Translations under genes and position numbers: made by a program
The notes under the pieces: model-generated
Seen by the model: the letters and a program-made list of their open reading frames with translations, nothing else
Told to the model about the DNA's origin: nothing
The model's database searches: none
From: Orientallactaga sibirica
Lineage: Eukaryota; Chordata; Mammalia; Rodentia; Dipodidae
DNA length: 64,000 nucleotides
Assembly: GCA_036365145.1 (NCBI GenBank)
Contig: JAEOAD010000034.1
Span: forward strand, 20,241,501-20,305,500
Direction of reading: 5' to 3'
Part shown: positions 24,963 through 37,825 of the stretch, one piece after another
Layout: every line of letters starts with the position of its first letter
Numbering within the stretch: position 1 is the stretch's first letter

Positions 24963-25222
24963 AAGTAAAGCAAGCAGACACACAGAGTAATAAAAGGGAA
25001 AAGTAAAAACCAGTGGACACATCCATAGGACTAAAATAAGCACATGAATGAAGTAATGACATCAACTTAGGACCTAGGTGAGAAAGTTAGGCAAGTAGAT
25101 GGAAGGATGAGCAATATAGAAAGTCAATCAAAAACATGAAGGAGAAAGCCAACAAGGAATTCACTCATCTGAAATAGAACCAAGAAGAATGAAACAGGCA
25201 ATATTCAAATAAACACCACAGC
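24963..25222. other. Unassigned sequence
   Basis: A-rich sequence after the L1 tail; no repeat or gene recognised. Confidence 0.4.
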
Positions 25223-25223
25223 A

Positions 25224-25405
25224 GGCTGGGGAGGTGGCTCAGAGGTTAAAAGTGCTTGTTTGCAAAGCTTTCCAGCTCAGGTTCAATTTCCCAGTATGCC
25301 AGATACACAAAGTGGTACATGTGTCTGTTTGGTTGCAGTGGCAAGAGGCCCTGGCATGCCCATGCATGTGGTCATTTGTGCAATCTCTCTCTTTCTCTCT
25401 TTCTT

Positions 25406-25448
<43 letters not shown>

Positions 25449-25460
25449 AAATAAATAATT
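25224..25460 (+). repeat. B2-type SINE, first half of an inverted pair
   Basis: B2 head, (CT)n body at 25383-25444 and 'aaataaataattt' tail. Confidence 0.88.
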
Positions 25461-25474
25461 TGGGGGGGGGACAC

Positions 25475-25506
<32 letters not shown>

Positions 25507-25716
25507 GAAGACAGATAGAGATGGGTGCACCAGCAGCCTCTCAGTTGCTGTGAACGAAATACAGATGCATGTGGCCCCTTGTGGTCAAGGATGGCATTGC
25601 GCCCCTTTGCATTTGGCTAAATGTGGGACCTGGAGATTGGAACCGCTGGAGACTGGAACCAGCTTTCTTAGGCTTAGGAGGCAGGTGCCTTAACCACTAA
25701 GACATCTCTCCAGCCC
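25461..25716 (-). repeat. B2-type SINE, second half of an inverted pair
   Basis: Reverse-complement B2 ending 'catctctccagccc'. It landed in the tail of the preceding B2; 'aataattt' flanks it at 25453-25460 and 25717-25724 as a short target duplication. Confidence 0.9.
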
Positions 25717-25740
25717 AATAATTTTTTTTAAACACAGTGG

Positions 25741-26688
25741 AAACTGTTAGATTTCAAGAAAGCTGAATCTCCTTCCTCTTTCTCCAGGTAATCCTTCCCT
25801 ACTCTTATGAAAATTGACTAGACCCTACTATCCCATCTGTATTTTCTGGGTGGAAATGACATTACAATTCCGACTTCCCCAAAGGAGTTCAATAGATAGG
25901 TCAAGTAGCCTCATCACATAGGCTTGAGTCATGATGCTCAGCTGTCTCTCACACTATATGCATCCTATGCAGGTCCCCTGCTAAAAAGTACGGTGTTCCC
26001 CTCCCCTCTCTGAAGACCCTTAAAACCTGTCCTCTTTTCCTCCTCAGGGTTCTAAAATCTTTTTCCCTTTTGCTTTGGATCTCACCATTTTCTCTTGCCA
26101 GTAAATTAAAATCATGGGCCCAAGAACAACAGTCTGTCTCATTCCTCTAGTCTCCATCCTTGAACCTTACATAACTTCCATAACTCCTCAGTGCTCTCAG
26201 ATGGCATTTACTGTACCGTGAGCAGGGGTCCAGGACATCAGTTACCCCAGTCATAGTCAAGATATAAGGACATTTATTATCTTCTCAGTTTTTTCCCCAC
26301 ATGATTCCACTTGAATAAAACACACTTGGGAGACCTACAGAGCTGCAAACATGTATGAACCCCTTATTTCTCTCCACATAATTGACTGCCAGAGATCCCC
26401 ACACTACCCTGATGCTTTCCTTTCAAACCTTCCCCACTGGGCATCTTGCTTGCCCTCTGGAGCTAAAATCCCTGGTCCTCCCCAGAGTGAAAGAAAACCA
26501 GCACTAGGTCTCTCATTCCTTCAAATTGTGGGAGGTAAAGTGAGACCCTAAAAACTGATTTTCTTTGTAATATGCCTGACCAAAATATACAGTTTCACAC
26601 AATGCAACTGCAAATAACAGGATTTCTCTCAAATTGCCCCTTGTACTTGGGAGTCCTTCTAACTATCTCCTTAATAAATCTGCTTTGT
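25741..26688. other. Unassigned, with weak LTR-like character
   Basis: Contains 'ctcagggttctaaaatctttttccc', 'gccagtaaattaaaa' and, at the right end, 'ccttaataaatctgctttg', which recall ERV LTR 3' halves. No second LTR, TG..CA boundary or target duplication could be defined, so no element is called. Confidence 0.25.
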
Positions 26689-26890
26689 GGGCTGGAGAGA
26701 TGGCTTAGCAGTTAAAGCATTTGCCTGCAAAGTCTAAAGACCTAGGTTCCATTCCTCAGTATCCACATGAGCCAGATGTACAAGGTGGAACATGAGTCTG
26801 GAGTTTGTTTGCAGTGGCTAGAGGTCCTGGCATGCCATTCTCTATTTGCCTCTTTTCCTCTCTCAAATAAATAAAACTAAATTAAAAAAA
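26689..26890 (+). repeat. B2-type SINE
   Basis: Complete head, short CT body and A-rich tail ending in an A/T run. Confidence 0.9.
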
Positions 26891-26934
26891 ATTTTTTTAA
26901 GTTCATAAAAATTTAAAAAAAAATACTTAAAATG

Positions 26935-27662
26935 GGGAGTTCTCAAAGGAAGAAATACAAATGGCTAACACACTTTTAAGGAAAATGTTCAACATCCCTA
27001 AACATCAGGGAAATGAAAATTAAAACAACTATGAAATTCCACCTTACTCCTGTCAAGATGACAATAATTTTTAAAAAGTCAAATGACAACAAATGTTGAT
27101 GAGGATGTGGGGAAAGAGCAACCTTCATTCACTGTTGGTAGAAATACAAACTTATATAACCACTATGGAAATCAATATGGACATTCCTAAAAAAGATGAA
27201 GCTAGAACTACCAACAGACTAAGTTACTCCATTATTGGGCATTTACTCTATATGTTCCATGCCTCAGTACAGAAATATTTGCTTAACTATGTTTATAGCT
27301 GCTCAATTCATAATAGCCAAGAACTGGAATCAACCCAGGTTGCCAACAGTGGATGAATCAATAATGAAGTTGTGGTATATATACACAATGGAACTCTATG
27401 TAGCACTTAGAAAAAAATGATAAAATGAAATTTGTATGAAAAATGGATGGACTTGAAAAAGATCATTTTAAGTGAACTCACATAATCACAGAAAGACAAA
27501 CATCACATGTTCTCACTCATCTGCAGTTCCTAACCTGGATTAGCTTGAATTTCTGGCAACTTGAGGCCCAGATGATAGGCATGGAAAGGGTTAGGAGAAG
27601 GGGCAAAGGAGCACGTGGGAAAATGAACATAAATTTAACTGAAAATGAACTGGTACCATAGA
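26935..27662 (+). mobile_element. L1 ORF2 C-terminal fragment
   Basis: Starts at 'ggggagttctcaaaggaagaaatacaaatgg', equivalent to 23010 of the large L1, and runs past the ORF2 end into the first part of the 3'UTR. The frame is broken; the WYIYTMELY-type ending is visible at 27370-27410. No A tail. Confidence 0.85.
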
Positions 27663-27667
27663 AATTT

Positions 27668-29455
27668 TTCTTCTTTTTTTAGCAGTTATCTTTTAAATTT
27701 TTTAATTTTTATTACATATTGACATATTTAGTATATAAACAATACATGTTGGTACCATCCTTTGCCTCCTCCCTGTCCCTTTTCTGGAGAGGTCTTCCTT
27801 GTTGGGGATGCATGGGGATTTTGGGTCGTGCATTATGGGGGCAGGAATCAGTTATGGGGGTGAGGCAATGTGCAAATGTCCCAACTTGTAGCTCTAACAA
27901 TCTTCCAACCCCCTCTTCTGGAAAATTCCTTGAGCCATGCTGGGAACATTTTAAGTCTATTTCAGTGATGGGCACTTAGGAGCCTCTGGATCTCTGGTTT
28001 GGTAGGTGATGAGTGTCCTTAGTGTCTGTCTCCTTCACCCTTGTGCTGATATCAGATTCACTAAGAAAGCAGCACTATTGCTCATTTCCCCAATTCCTTT
28101 GTGGTTTTAGCTGGAGCTGTGCTGGGCTGGAGAGCACTGGGTCCTTTATCTCCTCAGGTCCAGCTCCCATCTGAAAAAGAGAAGCAGATTCTCCAATGGA
28201 GAGTTAATTCAGCACCTATTAAATGGGATAACCATTATTAATTTAGAGAGAATTTAAAGGGTATAGACCCTCTTATATCCCAAGATTTGTGGGAGCTTGA
28301 CAATGGAAAGCAGAATCAATATCTGGATGTGATTCTGACTTGTTTCCCAGTTTCAGATATTATTTCCTATCCACTGAGTGGATCTGTTAGTCAGTCAAAG
28401 AGCAGTGGGTTACCAACCATAGTTGTGTGCCACTATTGCACTTGTGTAATCACCACATCAGGTTGTTTGTTTCTGAGTCACTTAGACTTTGAGTTGCTCA
28501 GACAGATGTTGGCCATTTTCCCAGGTAGCTCATGTAGTGCCTTCCAGCACTACATAAGATAACTGTATGGGGACTGACTCTCTTTCAGATTCCAAAAAGG
28601 TCTCTACATGATCCGTGCTAACAGAATATGGTGTCTTCAGCTGTAGAGTCTTACCATTAACCTCTGGTGGGTAATCAAGTGCTCTGACAGAAGTCTGTAT
28701 TGTTTGGTTTGGAAGATTTAGTAGGTCTCTCTGATCAACAGCTCGTTGTAGATGTAAACCACATCCTGGTACAGGGAATTACAGGCCAGTGCCAAAGGAA
28801 AAGACAGAGAAAGAGAAAGAGGAAAAATTTCAGGTTAGGTTTTGTCTCACCCTCTCCAGGTCCCTTTGATTCAGGTGCTCCCCCCTAAGGTCCTCTTGAG
28901 GTTTCCACCTTTTAGTCTAACTTCCATGATATAAGATTCTATGTTACTAGTTCAATTTGGGTTCAGTTTTTGACCCCCTGAAACCCTTCCACTTTTCCCC
29001 TTCCCCCAAGCCCTACCCTTCCTATTGTCCAAGGCTCTAGATGCTATTCAGGTATGTCAGCAACTTGGGCTGATCCAGGTTAGGAACTACAGACGAGTGA
29101 GACCATGCAATGGTTGTCTTTCTGTAATTATGTGAGTTCACTTAGAATAATCTGTTTCAAGTTAAACCATTTTTTTTTTTACAAATTTCATTGTGTCATT
29201 TTTTTTCTTACTGTTGAGCAGATTTCCATCATGTAAATATACCATATCTTGGTTATCCATTCATCCAATGATGGGCACCTGGGTTGATTCCAATTTCTAG
29301 CTATTATGAATTGAGCAGTTATAAACATGGCTGAGCAAATATCCTGACTGAGATGTGGAGCTTTTAGGATAAATGCCCAGTAAGGGAATAACAGGGTTTG
29401 TTGGTAACTCTACATTCATCCTTTTCAGGAATCTCCATATTGGAAATCTTTCTTC
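27668..29455 (-). mobile_element. L1 3' end, minus strand
   Basis: T-rich start (reverse of the A tail), then the complete ~1.5 kb 3'UTR, then the last ~270 bp of ORF2. 5' truncated. It faces the preceding L1 fragment tail to tail. Both contain the ORF2 end, so they are separate insertions. Confidence 0.87.
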
Positions 29456-29749
29456 TTGAAGGTAAACTAAAAGATATAATCCTCAACAGGAGTATAAGTG
29501 CTAGATATGGGGCCCTTGAGAGGGTGGAGTGAAGGATAATGATTTCTGAAACATGGTACAAATAGAATATACTTTACTCTACTCGGGAAATTTCCAGGCC
29601 ATAAATAAAGAGGTAATTTACAACGTCTAGTGGATTGTGTGAGTTGAGAATCCAATGGCAAATCATGGAACGGAAACTAATTTATATTCTGTGGGACAGA
29701 ATACCAGAAAGTAGAGAATAACACATGAAAATACACACATATGCAGAGG
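29456..29749. other. Unassigned sequence
   Basis: Nothing recognised. Confidence 0.4.
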
Positions 29750-32130
29750 ATCCCTCTCTAATATTCAGTTGGATATTGAATAATATATGTATGCAGGGGA
29801 AACAGCTGGAACCTCTGGAAAAAATCAGAAGAATTAGAAGGAAGAGTACTCAATACTAACTTTGAAGCCTAAAGTGTGCATTTGTCCAGCCGGACTAGAA
29901 AATCCTACATAATATACTGAGTATGAAACAGATGGGTCACGTCACAGTAGTGGACAAGAATTAGCCCTAGGCTGAACATTTTGTTCTAGTTTTACTTAAT
30001 AAAGCCTAAAGAAAGGCATAACTGAATCAAAATATTTCCAACTAGCTTAATTGCATTTCAAAACAAAGTTCAATAATATTTATAGGTTTATAAATATATC
30101 CAGCCCTCAACAAGGTAATATTTACAATGCTGGTCATCCAGTTAAAATTTACAAGGCATATGGGGAAAGAGAAAATGTGAACTGTACTGCAAAATCAATC
30201 ACTTGAGACCAGTGCAGAACTGGACAGATGTCAAGAGATAGCAGGTATTACAATTGAACACCAGGCAAAAAGATAGTGAAGCAATGTCTTTAAAACTGCT
30301 GGAATTACATATTTTTTAAAACCTGCAACCACAACTTTATGCCCAGTGAAAACATAAAAAATATTTATGAGATAAATGCAAAGTAAGAAAATTCAAGAAA
30401 GTTTTAAAATGAATGAAAATAAAATCTTAATTTTAACAGGATGTCTATATTTTTGCCAAAGAAGTCATTGGAGGGAAATATGTAGCAAAGAAGAAAGATC
30501 TCAAGGGAATGGTCTCAGGTCCAAATTTTTAAAACTGGAATAAAAGGGTAAATTGAACTTAAAGTAAATGGGGAAAATGAAACACTAAATTTTAACATTG
30601 TAATAACAGTTATAAGTCAAGAGTTCTAATATATATTTGTTCTAAAATATCAGCAAAAGTGATTAACAGCTACCAATATTGATTAGGAGAAAATTAGGGG
30701 GGTGGGAGGAGAGTGGAGAGAGAATTTATCAATATTATAAATTAGAAAATTGATATCACTATCAGATATATAGATATTAAGAGATAAGGTGATAATATAG
30801 CAATTTTGCCAATAAATTCAACATTCAAATGGTAAAATTTCTGAAGGAAATTCCAAAGTGTATTTAAAATGAAAAAATAATTTAAATGTCCTAATTTTAG
30901 TAAAATATCACACAAAAAAATCCTTGTCTTAAATAACTTCACTGGTTAAGTCCACTAAATATTTATGGTAAAAATAACTATCACTTTTACAACAATTTTC
31001 AGTAAATTGTACAGCATAAGTTCCTGCCCATCATAATCTACAAGCCTCACAGTGTTCTTCTATAAAATTAACATTAAAAATATTATGAAAGAAAAAATAA
31101 AACTGTGAACAAAAATCCCTGATAAATATCAGTGAAAAAACGAAAACAAACTTGTGTTAAATTAAACAAGCAGTACAAGGGTAACTCACAATGACCAAAT
31201 GAGTTTTTCTTAGAAATTCAAAATTTATATAAAATTTGTAAATAACTTTATGTACTTACCTTAACAGAATAAAAAATTAAAACAGTATTATCTCAGTAGA
31301 TGGAGTAAATACATTAGTAAAAATTATGTGTCAATGCATTATCAAAACTCAGGGGCCTAGGCAAAAAACGGACCCTTGAACTTAGTTAAGTGTAACTATT
31401 GAAAAATAGCAACTGAGTAAATGATTGTACCTAAGGGTAACAGATTGAAAGTTTTCCCCTAAGAGATTGGGACCAAGATATGTCTTTAATATTGAAATTT
31501 CTAGCCCACACAATACGAAAAATGTAATAAAGAATTTTGGATTGGAAAGGAAGAAATAAATTGTTTTAACCCACAGATGATTTGATCTTCTAAATACACC
31601 TCTCTAAATTAAAAAGAAACTAGCAGTAAATAAACCTAACAAATTTTCAAGTGGTAAAATTAATTTAAAAATATATTTTATATTTTTATACTTGTCACAG
31701 AGATCAGAAATTCAAATTAAAATATAATACAATTTAGAATAGCATCAAATATGTAAAATGATGAATTTGAAAAAAATATTTTTTTATTATTAAGTCAAAA
31801 GTTTGATGAAATCCAGGTGTGGTGGCACATGCTTTTAATCCCAGAACTCAGGAGGCAGAAGCAGGAGAAACAACATTACTCCAAGGCCACACTGACACAC
31901 TGAGATTACGTAGTGAATTCCAGGTCAGCCTGAGATAGAGTGCAATCCTACCTTGAAAAAACAAAAGCCAAAAAACAAAAAAAAAACAACAAAAAAAAAG
32001 TGATGTTATAAATCAAATAGGACCCAAATAGATGTACACATATATTACATTCAAGATAAAAATTCAGAATCATCAAGTTATCAATATTAAGATATTAATC
32101 CACAGACTAGCTGCAATGCAAAAAATTCTA
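29750..32130 (+). mobile_element. Ancient L1 (L1M/HAL1-like) relic
   Basis: Very decayed and A-rich, but ancient-L1 landmarks appear in order. These are a 5' part with 'gtcatccagttaaaatttacaaggcat', an ORF1-end region (30300-30420), and ORF2 reverse transcriptase sequence ('aatccctgataaatatc', 'aatgaccaaatgag', 'ttggattggaaaggaagaa'). It also has more 3' ORF2 sequence at 32000-32130. Large deletions are evident and no frame survives. Split by a B1. Confidence 0.6.
31813..31975 (+). repeat. B1-type SINE
   Basis: B1 body ('ggtgtggtggcacatgcttttaatcccag', 'gagattacgtagtgaattcc') with a long A-rich tail. It lies inside the ancient L1. Confidence 0.88.
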
Positions 32131-32135
32131 GCAGT

Positions 32136-32535
32136 AATTTTTTTTTTTTTTTTAGATTATGTTTTTCATTCTACTAACCATTTAGCCAAACAACAGTAGT
32201 AAGTTCATTCTAGGGTCTATTTCTTCTGCAGCCATAGACTTTTGAACAAGTGTTTAGTGCCAAGCATGAATTTCCTCCAATGAACAAGCCTTTGATTCAG
32301 AGAGCAGTTTATTACCTTCATAAACAGTCATGCCACTATTGTATTAGTGGGCACATTGTGATTGCATAATTGTGTCTCTTGAAGGGTTCACGACTAGGTA
32401 AAATTAATGAAATTTCTGCTCTAGCAGCCTGCACCGCACCTTCCAGTATTATGCAAGTAACCACGAGGGAGGAAGCATACAGCTGAGGTCCAGCTTGGTT
32501 TCTCAGTGATCCTATCCAACATTTTAACTGAATTA
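32136..32535 (-). mobile_element. Older rodent L1 3'UTR fragment
   Basis: Starts with a T run (copied A tail). Contains 3'UTR-like phrases in the minus orientation ('gggttcacgact', 'ccttccagtattatgcaagtaacc', 'gctgaggtccagctt'). These have the same layout as, but little identity with, the younger 3'UTR. Probably an older L1 subfamily. Confidence 0.45.
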
Positions 32536-32998
32536 TAGTTTATGGAAAAATTACTTGAATTGATAGGAAAATGTCAAAATAAAACTGAATTTATTCTATT
32601 TGTTATGGAGATAAAGAGCAACAGGATGAAGCTTGCTACTAGACTTGGATTCATTAAAAGGAATAATTACATTATCCTACTTGTTGAATTTAGGTAAAAT
32701 ATCATTGGAAAAATTAAAATTAATACCTAACAGATTCATTTTGAGGATGAAATATAGTTATGTAAAAACGTGAAACTGAAGGTCTCCACCATATTTTGAA
32801 ACCTTTAAATTTTTTTATTTTGATTTTTTTTTATAAAATCATACAAATCATAGCCATATCCCTATTTGAAGTAGTACCTGCTTTCTCCCATCACCTTCTT
32901 ACTCCTCCTTAGAAAGCACAGCAAAAATGAAGTAATTACTTTGCTAAGCACTGTGCTAAAGTTTCCACTTTCATATGATTAATTTGGTATATGTATGA
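32536..32998. other. Unassigned AT-rich sequence
   Basis: No feature recognised. Confidence 0.4.
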
Positions 32999-33440
32999 GT
33001 CAGGATTCTCCAGAGAAACAGAACCAACAGGATACATGTCATGAGATTATAAATGCAGTTACGCCAGAAGATCTGCAGAGCATGTCTGAAACATATATCC
33101 AAGAGAGCTGATGATTCCATTATATCCAAAGCCACAATGTCCAAGAAACTGGAAACCCATGCTACAGCACTAATCCAAAGGCATGTTCAAGACCTAGACA
33201 TCAGGAGCTGATATTTCAGTTATAGCATCAAGGGAAGAAAAAAGCAGATGTCCCAGTTCAAAGGACATTAGACAGGAAGAATTCTCTTATTTTCATGAAA
33301 GCAACCAGTTTGTTCTAGTCAAACCTTTATCCACTTGCGTGATGCCCACATACATTAGGGAAGCAATCTTGTTTACTCAGTCAACATATTAAGCTGACTG
33401 TTAATTTTGTCCCAAAAAAATGAAATTAACCTCATATGTT
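32999..33440 (+). repeat. Old mammalian interspersed repeat, family uncertain
   Basis: Opens with 'agtcaggattctccagagaaacagaacc', which I recognise as the start of a widespread mammalian repeat. The following 400 bp keep its general order ('ccaagagagctgatg', 'cacttgcgtgatgcccacatacattaggg', 'gctgactgttaattttgtcc'). I cannot name the family with confidence. Confidence 0.5.
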
Positions 33441-33825
33441 CACTCACATTCAATATAGTATACCTATCTCTCTCTTTAAAACAAATTTAGCTATCAAATA
33501 AAAGTAATAGCAAATTAATAGACTTACTTAACATGATAGAATTGAAAATACAATAAGTCCCTCCTAAAAGTCAAAATAAGTCCATGACTGATGTATTATC
33601 TTACAACTTGCATACCATGGTATAAAGTAAAAATACCTAATTACTAGAATATAAGATAACAATTTTATTATGTTAGATGAGAAAACAAAAAACTGTATAT
33701 AATATGGCCAAATATATTTGCCTATATATGCACATATATGTTCGTAACAACTAAATCAGGTGAATTATGATAATTGTTGCCCTCATTCTGCACCTGATTG
33801 GCAGTAACTGGTATTCATGACTACT
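33441..33825. other. Unassigned AT-rich sequence
   Basis: No feature recognised. Confidence 0.4.
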
Positions 33826-33833
33826 TTTCTTTT

Positions 33834-33965
33834 TCTTAGAGAGAGCAAGAGGGACACAGAGAGAGAGACAGACAGAGAGAATTGGCACTCCAGGGTCTCA
33901 ACCACTGCAATAGAACTTCATATGCTTGCACCACTTCATGAGTATGTGGATCTTGTGATTGCCTC
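33834..33965 (-). repeat. B2-type SINE relic
   Basis: GA-rich run, then 'ccagggtctcaaccactgcaa' and 'cttgcaccacttcatgagtatgtgg', the reverse complement of a degraded B2 body without the head. Confidence 0.55.
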
Positions 33966-34375
33966 ACCCTTTCTTGACAACTATTTTCACTAACCAATCT
34001 TCTGCTCCTTTGCCTTCAGCAAGCACCTTAGGAAGTCATGGTTCCTTTCCTGGTGTACTGATGAAATTCTCATTCATGCAGATACTGATCATTAGAAGTT
34101 AAATTGCAGTTTATAGTTTTCCATTAATTTTAATCATAGAACACTGGGATGCTCATAATACTCTAAGGTATCTCCTATATTACACAAATGCGTTTCCTTC
34201 TTTGTGTGGAGGAGCAGGAGTTTCTGTTTCTCTTTGATAGTCAGAATCAACCACTGCAGGCAGCATAGAAAATCTCTTCAGGTTGTCTCAAAATCAGGAA
34301 ACAAAAATGGCTGTGTAGTGTCTAAACTTCCATTTTAATGGAGTTTTTCTTATATTTCTAGGTTAAAATATTTCT
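33966..34375. other. Unassigned sequence
   Basis: No feature recognised. Confidence 0.4.
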
Positions 34376-35281
34376 ACCTATGACTCCTAGGCTAGCACAG
34401 CGTAAGGTTGAAGGAACAAGACTAACTCTAATCTTCTCCTGATTATCTCTCTCTCTCTTTCTACCTCTTCTCTCATTCTCTTTTATATTACCTATCTTTT
34501 TCTTCCTTCTTTTCCCTTGGTGCTGGCCTGTAACTCCTAGTACCAGCATGTGGTTAACATCCACAATGAGCTGTTGATCAAAGAATCCTACAAAGTTTCC
34601 CAAAAGAAGACAGATTTCTGTCAGAGTATTTAATGGCCCACTTAAGGTTAATGGTAAGACCCTACTGCAGAGGACACCATAGGCTGTTGGTACAGAACAT
34701 GAAACGAACTGGCTGGAATCTGGAAGAGAGTCAGTCCCCAGATAGCTAGCTTGTCTAGTGCCAGGAGGTGCTACATAAGCAACTGGGAGAAAATGGCCAA
34801 CATCTGTCCAAGCAATTCATGATGTAAGCTTCTCAGCAGCAAACCTGACATGATGCTCACTCAAGGGCAATAGGGGCACACAGCCATGCTGTGTAACCAA
34901 CTGCTTTTGATTTGGCTAACCGATCCACTCAGTGGAGCAGAACCCATAGCTGGAACTGGCAAACAAGTCAGAACCATACCCAAAAAACATGCCTGCTCTC
35001 CAATAACAAGCTCCCATCAATTGTGGGCTATTAGAGGGCCTACACCTATTGTTTATCTCTAAAATAATAATGGCTATCCCATTTATCTGGTGCTGACTTC
35101 TCTCTCCATTGGAGAATTTGCTTCTATTTTTGAGATGGACGCTGAACCTGAGGAGAGAATCAGCCCATTGAACCTCACCAGGACCCCAGCTGAAACCATA
35201 CAGTAGTTGGGGAAATGAACAGGAGTGCTGCTTTCTTGGTGAACCTGGTATCAGCACAGGGGTGAAGGAGATAGACACACA

Positions 35282-35325
<44 letters not shown>

Positions 35326-35640
35326 CAACTCCTACCCAACCAGATATCCAGAGATACAGAGGCTCCCTTGACCTCATCATTGAAGTAGACCTAAAACAAT
35401 TCCAACATGGCTCAGGGAAATTTGTGCAAAAGGGGAAGAAAGATTATTAGAGCCACAAGTTGGGACATTATGTACAAAGACATTGCCTCATCTTCCCTAT
35501 AACTGATGGCTACCCCCACAAAGCATGACCCACATTCCCCAATGAGAAGGGTCCCTTCAAAGGGGGGAGGACAGGGAGGAGGCTAATGACGGTACCAGTA
35601 TGACTGTATACAAACTATCTACATAACTAATTTCGAAAAA
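34376..35640 (+). mobile_element. L1 3'UTR copy, 5' truncated
   Basis: Nearly complete 3'UTR of the young L1 type, from before its CT-rich run to the 'cataactaatttcgaaaaaa' end. A CA/A microsatellite has expanded inside it (35275-35322). Confidence 0.87.
35275..35322 (+). repeat. (CA)n(A)n microsatellite
   Basis: About 11 CA units followed by about 28 A, within the L1 3'UTR. Confidence 0.95.
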
Positions 35641-36530
35641 AGAAGCAGAAACTTTGCTAACAAATCATTAGGAGAAATGGGGCCTCTCCCATTCCTACCT
35701 GGACCTGTAAATCCTGGCTACTGGAAAGGCAGCACCAGATAGTGGATGCTGATATCATGCATGCGAGTATTTTTGCAGAATCCTATGCCATTTACACAAG
35801 GTATTGTTACCTGGGTGAAACTACAAATCTGCTCAGGAGCCCATAGCTTGGAGTGGGAAACAAGTCAGAATCATATCCAAAAAATGAGTTTGATCTCCAA
35901 TATCAAGCTCCCACCAATCTTGGGCTACAAGAGGGCCTACACCTATTAAATTCTCTCTAAACTAATAATAACTAAATCCTATTTATCGAGTGCTGATTTC
36001 ACTCTCAGTTGGAGAATTTGCTTCTCCTTTTCAGATGGACTCAGAACCTGAGGAGAGAATCAGCCCATCACACCTCACCAGGGCCCCAGCTGAAAGCATA
36101 GAGTAATTGGGGAAATGAGCAAGAGTGCTGCTTTCTTGGTGAACCTGGTATCAGCAAAACGGTGAAGTAGATAGACACCAAGAACACTAAACTCCTACCA
36201 AACCAGAGATCCAGAGACACAGAGGATCCCAAGACCTCATCACTGAAGTATACCCAAAATGAACCCAACATGGCTCAGAGAAATTCATTGAAGAGGGGGG
36301 CAGAAAGATTGTTAGAGCCAGAAGTTGGGACATTATGCACAGACATTGTCTCCTCCCCATAACTGATCGATACCCCCACTATGAATGATCCATACTCCAC
36401 ATGGGGATAACTGGCATCCCCAACAAGGAGAGTCCCTTTTGAGGGGGGAGGACAGGGAGGACACTAAGTATGGTGCCAACATATGCTGTTTACACACTGA
36501 GTATGTACATAACTAATAAAGGGAAATAAT
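35641..36530 (+). mobile_element. Second L1 3'UTR copy, variant type
   Basis: Directly follows the previous 3'UTR in the same orientation. From 35840 on it matches the young 3'UTR ('agcccatagcttggagtggg' to 'aactaataaaggg'). The first 200 bp (35641-35840) differ from the other copies, suggesting a different L1 subfamily or a chimaera. Confidence 0.8.
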
Positions 36531-36606
36531 TAAATACAAAAAGTAAATAGCCATTCAAATTGAAATGTTTGGTGTACTTGGTAATATTATTATCACATGT
36601 GCCCAT

Positions 36607-37785
36607 CACTACACTTCTTTTGAAATAATGTGAGCTTTTATTCAGAAACAATGCTATTTGGAATAAAGTGATGGTGAATTAGAAATCCTCTAAATCCATG
36701 GATGGGAACTTTGGCAGAAGCATTGAATGCAAGCAATACAGACCACTGTTCATGGTAAGTTCCTACTCCAAAAAAAAAATAAAATATTGCCCTTTTCCTG
36801 ATGGAAACAGTCCAATGTAATCAACCTGTCACCAGGTAGCTGGCTAATCACCATTAGTAGTGATGCTATATTAAGAGTACAGCTTGTTCTCAGATACTGG
36901 CAGATGGAGAACTCCGCAGTCTCTATAGACCAGGTCAGCTTTGGTGAATGGTAGCCTTGTTGCTGAAACCAAGAATAACTTCTATCCATGTCACCATAGC
37001 CACATTGTTAATTAGCCTATTACTGATGACTGCAATGGCCTGAGAAAGAGTCTGAGCAGCCACAGAATTGGTCATTGTGTCCACTTGATTACTAAAAACT
37101 CCCCATTGATGAGGCCACACTTTTGTACTGATGTGAGCTTCTAGTTGGAAACAATGCTATTTGGAATAAACTGATGGTGAATTAGACATCCTCTAAATCC
37201 ACAGAATGTTCATTTACTTTTGGCTATTCAATGAAGTCCATGTACATACCTCTTTTCCAAACCTCCTTGTCACAAGTGTTTGACTTCCATTCTTTGCAAA
37301 TCCATGACCATCCACTCAACCCATTGCCACAGTAAATGAAGTGGTATATAAAAACACATCTGGACATTTCTCCTTCCCAGAAATGCCAATAAACAATGGT
37401 AAATTATTTATTTCATTCTACCTTGTTCTTCAGGGTATTTCAGAAAGGGGATGTAGTTCTACATCTGCTCATGTCAATATTGTGCCCGCATATCAAGGAG
37501 AATAATCTGTAAATAAAAAGATTTAAACATTTGTCTTCCTTTCAACTGACCATAGAACACTTCTCTTGGAGATCATAAGCACAGATTTGAAGAGAAAAGA
37601 GATGAAAACAGAAATGGAATCTATAGACATTAGACATATGAGTAACTCACTACTTGTTTTCAATGTTTGATGGGAGAACAGGAGCCATTATCTTCAGTGA
37701 CATACGCACTAGTATGTGGGGAGTACAAACAGGATTCAACAGGAGTAACATGGAGACTAGAGAATGCAATGGGAGCCTATATGAC

Positions 37786-37825
<40 letters not shown>

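Noticed and set aside
25234..25474. Several overlapping frames of Ser/Leu or Arg/Glu repeats
   Set aside because: They are the (CT)n part of a B2 SINE read in different frames.
25980..26690. A solitary ERV LTR
   Set aside because: LTR-like phrases exist but neither boundary, pairing nor target duplication could be shown.
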